Assembly (NCBI GenBank): GCA_964563395.1
Contig: CAZLWK010000004.1
Location: forward strand, 1 to 64,000
DNA length: 64,000 bases
From: JBEVOS01 sp964563395
GTDB lineage: Bacteria > Pseudomonadota > Alphaproteobacteria > Caulobacterales > Aquidulcibacteraceae
Direction of reading: 5' to 3'
Part shown: in pieces, positions 59,641 through 64,000 of the stretch
Layout of the letters: every line of letters starts with the position of its first letter
Numbering within the stretch: position 1 is the stretch's first letter
Notes under the pieces: generated by a model
What the model was told of the DNA's origin: nothing
What the model saw: only the letters and a program-made list of their open reading frames with translations
Database searches by the model: none
Position numbers and translations under genes: made by a program

Positions 59641-60221
59641 TCCCGCTCGCCGCGCAGGCGCTCCGTAAGGCGCGCCTGCACGGTGGGCCATTCGTCGCGC
59701 AGGATCGAATACCAGGCGGTGTCTCGCCACGTGCCGTCGGGCCGGCGCATATGATGGCGATGGATTCCCTCGAACGCAGCGCCAAGCTTCAAGATCGCGG
59801 CGCGTGAGCGCGCATTGAGCGCATCCGTTTTGAGCTCCACGCGCTCGGCGCCGCATGAAAACGCATGCCCGAGCATCAGCATCTTGGCTGCGGGATTGAC
59901 CACGCCGCCTTGCGCGCGCGGCGCATACCAGGTCGAGCCGATCTCGACGCCCCCATCGGACGGACGCGGGTTCAAAAAGCAGGTCTGCCCCACGATCGCG
60001 CCGTCGAACTCAACGACATAGGGCAGGGCTTTTCCTTGCGCGGCTTCCGCCAACTGAAAATCGACGAACGCGCCGACGCCGCCCTCCGCGAGGGCCGCGT
60101 TGGAATAATGCTTGAAGATGGAAGCATCTTCTCCGGCCGCGATGAGCGCGTCGCGGTGCGTGGGTGCGAGCGGCGCGAGGCGCACGAACGCATTCTCAAG
60201 CGGGCCATGCACGAGTTTCAC
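59637..60221 (-). CDS. GNAT acetyltransferase (RimJ/RimL-like)
   Basis: Encodes 194 residues starting at a GTG at 60221 that overlaps the TauE stop. The GNAT pattern is visible: ENAFVRLAPLAPTHRDALIAAGEDASIF, the acetyl-CoA region GVVNPAAKMLMLGHAFSCGAERVELKTDALNARSRAAILKLGAAFEGIHRHHM. It is the size of N-alpha or small-molecule acetyltransferases of the RimJ type. Its end overlaps cysE by four bases on the opposite strand. Substrate unknown. Confidence 0.88.
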   Translation of the reverse strand: MKLVHGPLENAFVRLAPLAPTHRDALIAAGEDASIFKHYSNAALAEGGVGAFVDFQLAEAAQGKALPYVVEFDGAIVGQTCFLNPRPSDGGVEIGSTWYAPRAQGGVVNPAAKMLMLGHAFSCGAERVELKTDALNARSRAAILKLGAAFEGIHRHHMRRPDGTWRDTAWYSILRDEWPTVQARLTERLRGERD

Positions 60222-60967
60222 GCGGCGAATTCCTGAAACGCGCGCGCAAGATAGACGAGCCCGACCGCGCTCACGATCCATTTCGTCCAATTCAGGAAGC
60301 TCTTGTCGCTCATGGAATCGAGGATGCGCGCGCCGATCGCGCCGCCCGCCAGCGCCAGTGGGATCATCGCCGCGAAAAACCAGGCCGGTGGCATGCCCGG
60401 AAGCCCGCCGACGAATAGCGGCGCGCCGTAAAACACCACCTTGCCGAGATGGGCCAGCACTTGCGTGGCCGCTTTCGTCGCCACGATCTCGTGGCGCGTG
60501 AGCGCGGTGCGCACGAAAAAGACGTCGAGCAGGGGCCCCGCCACGCCCGCCGCGATATTTAGGCCCGTCACCGAAAGCCCGCACAGGAAGGCGTGCCCGG
60601 GCTTGGCCGCGTCCGCCTCCAGCCAGCCCTTGGGCAGCCAGACGAGCGCGGGCACCAGCCCCAGCAGCAGAAACACCCACGCGCGCGAGGGCGCATAAGC
60701 CGCCAGCGTCAGCGCCAAGCCCGCCGCCAGCGACCCAAGCGCGTAGAGCGCCAAGATGCGCGGCTTGACGTGGCGGCGATGGATCGCCGCGCGCCAGCCA
60801 TTGGAGGCGATCTGCACCGCCCCGTGCGTGACCATCGCCGCCTGCACCGGCATCAGGAAGGCGAGGGCGCCCATGAGGATGAGCCCCCCGGCCATGCCGA
60901 ACACGCCCGACAGCGTGGCGGTCGCCAGGACGATGGCGAGAAGCGCGAGCGTGGCCGGCACAGTCAT
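60218..60967 (-). CDS. TauE/SafE-family sulfite exporter-like membrane protein
   Basis: Encodes 249 residues with about eight membrane helices in two halves. The pattern fits TauE/SafE: ATLSGVFGMAGGLILMGALAFLMPVQAAMVTHGAVQIASNGWRA at the N-terminus and ALAGGAIGARILDSMSDKSFLNWTKWIVS near the end. The family may export sulfite or organosulfonates. cysE and the sulfate-activation genes lie within 8 kb, which fits but does not prove a sulfur role. Confidence 0.85.
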   Translation of the reverse strand: MTVPATLALLAIVLATATLSGVFGMAGGLILMGALAFLMPVQAAMVTHGAVQIASNGWRAAIHRRHVKPRILALYALGSLAAGLALTLAAYAPSRAWVFLLLGLVPALVWLPKGWLEADAAKPGHAFLCGLSVTGLNIAAGVAGPLLDVFFVRTALTRHEIVATKAATQVLAHLGKVVFYGAPLFVGGLPGMPPAWFFAAMIPLALAGGAIGARILDSMSDKSFLNWTKWIVSAVGLVYLARAFQEFAA

Positions 60968-61090
60968 CGCTGCGTCATGCGGCGACTCTGGCCGGTGCGT
61001 AAAGCGCGCGCGGCGCGCGCGCCGTGTTGCGATGGCGCAAGGCGGGGCTTATCCAGAGCCATCGATAAAGGTTGAGATCGGGAGAGGCCC

Positions 61091-62386
61091 ATGATTTTCG
61101 AACACACCGAGGAAACCAAGTCCTGGCTGGCGCGGGTCAAGGATTTCATGGACCGCGAGATCGTCCCCGCGATCCCGACCTATGAAAAGCAATCCTATGA
61201 AGGCGATCGCTGGAAGGTCATTCCGGTGGTCGAGGATTTGAAGAAGAAGGCCAAGGCGGCCGGTCTCTGGAACATGTTCATGCCGCCCTCGCATGGGCAC
61301 GCCCATGTCGACGACACGTTCGAATTCGAAGGGCCGGCGCTCTCCAACGTCACCTATTCCGCCATCGCCGAACTCTTGGGCCGCGTCGGCTTCGCGTCCG
61401 AGGTGTTCAACTGCTCCGCGCCCGACACCGGCAATATGGAGGTGCTCCACCGCTACGGCACGCGCGCCCAGAAGGAGCAATGGCTGCGCCCGTTGATGAA
61501 CGGCGAAATCCGCTCCGTCTTTCTGATGACCGAGCCGGCCGTCGCCTCGTCCGACGCCACCAATATCGAAACCTCGATCGTGCGCGACGGCGATCATTAC
61601 GTGATCAATGGCCGCAAATGGTGGTCGAGCGGCGTGGGCGATCCGCGCTGCAAGATCGGCATTCTTATGGGCAAGACCGATCCGGGCCAGAAGACCTACA
61701 CCCAGCAGAGCCAAATCCTCGTGCCGATGGACACGCCCGGTATCGAGGTCGTGCGCATGCTGCCCGTGTTCGGCTATGACGATGCGCCCCACGGCCACGC
61801 CGAAGTGGTGTTCAAGAATGTGCGCGTGCCGGCGGACAACATGATCGCCGGCGAAGGGCGCGGCTTCGAGATCGCGCAAGGCCGTCTCGGGCCCGGCCGC
61901 ATCCATCATTGCATGCGCACGATCGGCGTCGCGGAAGCCGCGCTTGAAAAAATGTGCAAGCGCCTCATGTCGCGCAAGGCCTTCGGCAAGACGATCGCGG
62001 ATCATTCGGTGTGGGAAGAGCGCGTGGCGCGCGCGCGCATCGATATCGAGATGACGCGCCTTCTGTGCCTCAAGGCCGCCTATATGATGGACACGGTGGG
62101 CAACAAGGTCGCTCGCGCCGAGATCGCCATGATCAAGGTGCAGGCGCCGAACATGGCGCTCAAGATCATTGACGACGCCATCCAGGCGTTCGGCGGCGAG
62201 GGCGTCACCACCGATCCCGGCCTGGCGCGCATGTACGCCAGCCAACGCACGCTCCGCATCGCCGACGGGCCCGACGAAGTGCACGCCCGCACCATCGCGC
62301 GGCTCGAGTTCGGCAAGCATGCGGGCGCGGCGATGAAGGAAGCCGCCGACCGCGAAGCGGCGCTGCACGTGCCCGGCATCCGCTGA
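61091..62386 (+). CDS. Acyl-CoA dehydrogenase-family protein
   Basis: Encodes 431 residues of the three-domain ACAD fold. The FAD-binding segment is FLMTEPAVASSDATNIETSI, the tail of the middle domain WWSSGVGDPRCKIGILMGKTD, and the C-terminal catalytic region ARAEIAMIKVQAPNMALKIIDDAIQAFGGEGVTTDPGLARMYASQRTLRIADGPDEVH, with Glu in the EGV region. It resembles the ACAD10/11-like group. It probably desaturates a long-chain or branched acyl-CoA. Confidence 0.93.
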   Translation: MIFEHTEETKSWLARVKDFMDREIVPAIPTYEKQSYEGDRWKVIPVVEDLKKKAKAAGLWNMFMPPSHGHAHVDDTFEFEGPALSNVTYSAIAELLGRVGFASEVFNCSAPDTGNMEVLHRYGTRAQKEQWLRPLMNGEIRSVFLMTEPAVASSDATNIETSIVRDGDHYVINGRKWWSSGVGDPRCKIGILMGKTDPGQKTYTQQSQILVPMDTPGIEVVRMLPVFGYDDAPHGHAEVVFKNVRVPADNMIAGEGRGFEIAQGRLGPGRIHHCMRTIGVAEAALEKMCKRLMSRKAFGKTIADHSVWEERVARARIDIEMTRLLCLKAAYMMDTVGNKVARAEIAMIKVQAPNMALKIIDDAIQAFGGEGVTTDPGLARMYASQRTLRIADGPDEVHARTIARLEFGKHAGAAMKEAADREAALHVPGIR

Positions 62387-62412
62387 GGGGATAGGGCTCG
62401 GTAAACTCAGAT

Positions 62413-62440
62413 CCCACCTCGCGCGTATGCGTGAGGTGGG
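62413..62440. terminator. Hairpin after the acyl-CoA dehydrogenase gene
   Basis: CCCACCTC...GAGGTGGG, extended inside by CGC/GCG around a GTAT loop, forms a 12-base stem with one mismatch. No T run follows. It lies between the dehydrogenase stop and the next gene's ribosome site (GGAG at about 62443), so it could be a terminator or modulate translation. Confidence 0.45.
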
Positions 62441-62452
62441 GCGGAGTCTTGC

Positions 62453-62851
62453 ATGATTTCATGGTTGGTTGCGGCGGCGGCGCTTTTGGTGGGCGCGGGG
62501 CTTGGCCTCTTGGGTCTGTTGGCGCCGGCGCGCGCGGCGAAGCTGGTGAAACTGCAAGAATCGGACGCCGGCGGCTTCGCCGAGTTTCGCGCCACGTTCG
62601 GCGGCGTTTTTTTCGGGCTTCACGCCGTTGGGTTCGCGGGCGTTCTGGCGACGCTCTCGGGCGCCCCCGGCGCGCAGGCCTTCACGCTCGGCGCGCTGGG
62701 CTGCCTCGCGGCGGGCTGGATTGGGGCGGCGGCCGGCCGCATCCTCTCCATGGCGGCGGACAAGACCAATACAGGCTTCAATCGGGTTTCGGTGCTGGTG
62801 GAGCTGGCGCTGGGCCTTGCCCATCTCGCGCCGTTTCTCGCCCTGACGTAG
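62453..62851 (+). CDS. Small membrane protein, DUF4345-like
   Basis: Encodes 132 residues with four membrane helices. After a signal-like first helix comes GFAEFRATFGGVFFGLHAVGF and near the end NRVSVLVELALGLAHLAPFL, which resemble DUF4345-type membrane proteins. Function unknown. It lies 66 bases after the acyl-CoA dehydrogenase gene, with a strong hairpin in between, and 58 bases before a cytochrome P450 gene. Confidence 0.62.
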   Translation: MISWLVAAAALLVGAGLGLLGLLAPARAAKLVKLQESDAGGFAEFRATFGGVFFGLHAVGFAGVLATLSGAPGAQAFTLGALGCLAAGWIGAAAGRILSMAADKTNTGFNRVSVLVELALGLAHLAPFLALT

Positions 62852-62909
62852 CGTCGCGCCGTGACGGCGCCGCCGGGCGGCGCTAAGCACGCGGCAAGGG
62901 AGATTTCCG

Positions 62910-64000
62910 ATGGCCGACAGCGCAGGACAATTCGCCTCCATCGACGACGCCGTGGTCGATCCGAACAATTACGCCGACGAGGACGCGATCCACGCCGCCT
63001 ATGCGATCCTGCGCCGCGACGACCCGGTGCGGCTTCTGAGGCCGACCGGCTATCGCCCGTTCTGGGCCATCACCAAGCACGCTGACATTCTCGAGATCGA
63101 GAAGCGCAACGACATCTTCGTCAATCGCTTGCGCACCTATCTCAGCCCGATCACGGCCGAGGAATGGATGAAGAGCGTGAGCGGGGACACGCACCTTTTC
63201 CGCACCTTGGTCGATCTCGACGACCCTCAGCACATGAAGCTGCGCGCGCTGACGCAAGGCTGGTTCATGCCGCCAAACCTCAAGAAGCTTGAGGCGCGCA
63301 TCCAGACGATCGCCAAGGCCCATGTCGACCGCATGGCCGAGCTCGGCGGCGAATGCGATTTCGTCAAGGAAGTGGCGGTCTGGTATCCGCTGCGCGTGAT
63401 CATGGAGATTCTCGGCGTGCCAGCCGAGGACGAGCCCTTCATGTTGAAGCTGACGCAGGAAATCTTCGGCGCCGCCGATCCGGATGTCGTCGCCGCGAGC
63501 GAGCGCGCCTCGGATCAGCCTGTCGGCTTCAGCGAAGGCCATGCCGTCGATCTGATGAAAACGGCGCAGGAATTGTTCAAATATTTCGGCGCGATCACGG
63601 TCGATCGGCGCGCCAATCCGAAGGACGATGTGGCCTCCGTCATCGCCAATGGCATAATCGACGGGGCGCCGATCGGCGATTTCGAGGCGATGAGCTATTA
63701 CATCATCGTCGCCACCGCGGGCCACGACACCACCTCATCGACCGTCGCCGGCGGCTTGCGCCAGCTTATCGAGCGGCCAGAGCAAATGGCCAAGCTCAAG
63801 GGCGATCTATCGCTTCTGCCCAATGCGGTGGAGGAGATGGTGCGCTGGGTGACGCCTGTGAAGCATTTCATGCGCACGGCGATGGAGGATTACGAAATCC
63901 GTGGCCGCACCATCAAGGCGGGCGATGGGCTCACGCTCTTCTATTGGAGCGGCAATCGCGACGAAGAGGTGTTCGAGGCGCCGTTCGAGTTCCGCGTCGA
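62910..64000 (+). CDS. Cytochrome P450, 3' end outside window
   Basis: The ATG at 62910 (AAGGGAG upstream) opens a frame to the window edge, giving 363 residues. The P450 oxygen-binding I helix is IIVATAGHDTTSSTVAGG, the K-helix ExxR region reads NAVEEMVRWVTPVKHFMRTA (the canonical position has EEMVR), and FYWSGNRDEEVFEAPFEF leads to the haem loop, whose Cys lies just beyond the edge. It resembles CYP125/142-like bacterial P450s that oxidise lipids or steroids. The redox partner is not seen. Acyl-CoA dehydrogenase next to it fits lipid catabolism. Confidence 0.93.
   Translation, partial: MADSAGQFASIDDAVVDPNNYADEDAIHAAYAILRRDDPVRLLRPTGYRPFWAITKHADILEIEKRNDIFVNRLRTYLSPITAEEWMKSVSGDTHLFRTLVDLDDPQHMKLRALTQGWFMPPNLKKLEARIQTIAKAHVDRMAELGGECDFVKEVAVWYPLRVIMEILGVPAEDEPFMLKLTQEIFGAADPDVVAASERASDQPVGFSEGHAVDLMKTAQELFKYFGAITVDRRANPKDDVASVIANGIIDGAPIGDFEAMSYYIIVATAGHDTTSSTVAGGLRQLIERPEQMAKLKGDLSLLPNAVEEMVRWVTPVKHFMRTAMEDYEIRGRTIKAGDGLTLFYWSGNRDEEVFEAPFEFRV

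Overview
The window is high-GC, alphaproteobacterial DNA. The gene set (an ECF sigma factor with an NrsF-type anti-sigma factor, a TorF-type porin, short QueF, CysD plus a CysN-CysC fusion) fits Caulobacterales or Hyphomonadaceae-like bacteria, but I cannot fix the genus. One 10-base N run at 7917-7926 shows a scaffolded draft assembly. There is one tRNA gene (Leu, UAA) and no CRISPR array, rRNA gene or intact insertion sequence. Two regions of different character meet at about 40.09 kb.

Left part (1-40.09 kb): accessory, stress-oriented DNA. It ends at a P4-like tyrosine recombinase gene (38.7-39.9 kb) that abuts a radC gene cut off inside its catalytic HNHP motif. I read this as the right end of a genomic island inserted in radC; the left end is not in the window. 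In order it carries: a Cu/Ag efflux operon (outer-membrane factor, CusB with a fused CusF domain, CusA, free CusF); a sulfur/thiol module (ArsR-rhodanese repressor, methyltransferase, persulfide-dioxygenase-like hydrolase, MFS carrier, DsrE protein, GFA enzyme); lipid-modification and regulatory genes (a sterol-desaturase/DUF2147 fusion, two AraC regulators, PilZ, GGDEF and a degenerate receiver); an operon of thioredoxin, CcdA, DoxX, ECF sigma and NrsF with a recognisable ECF promoter; a nitric-oxide and respiration module (NsrR-type regulator divergent from truncated haemoglobin, alternative oxidase, DUF1971 and a CopD-like membrane protein, with an FNR-type box between them); and from 24.6 to 38.6 kb an ion, pH and envelope-stress cluster (SbtA/SbtB bicarbonate uptake, zinc-ribbon and DUF465 proteins, DedA, TerC, Bax-inhibitor-like protein, LysR, Na+/Ca2+ exchanger, NhaA, lipid kinase, metallophosphoesterase, TerB, universal stress protein, M48 lipoprotein peptidase, broken SOUL gene). 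Four copies of an unrecognised intergenic motif (GACATC, spacer, CCAGAGGGGCCCG) lie only in this last cluster, each upstream of a minus-strand gene.

Right part (40.09-64 kb): looks like the host chromosome. It has truncated radC, methionine aminopeptidase, a CinA/MoaB-type protein, an HpaB-type flavin monooxygenase, a cyclase-family hydrolase, tRNA-Leu, a LysR/AhpD-like/DUF1348 group, a flavin monooxygenase, sulfate activation genes (cysD and cysNC separated by a methyltransferase gene), HMG-CoA lyase, a TorF-like porin, an SDR, queF, a nitroreductase, Nudix hydrolase, cysE, GNAT, TauE/SafE, an acyl-CoA dehydrogenase and a cytochrome P450 cut by the window end.

The most notable features are the radC insertion, the four-copy motif, the NO-linked alternative oxidase operon, the Trx-CcdA-DoxX-sigma-NrsF operon, a 24-base perfect palindrome over a methyltransferase start, a second intergenic repeat family at gene 3' ends, and two genes broken by in-frame stops.
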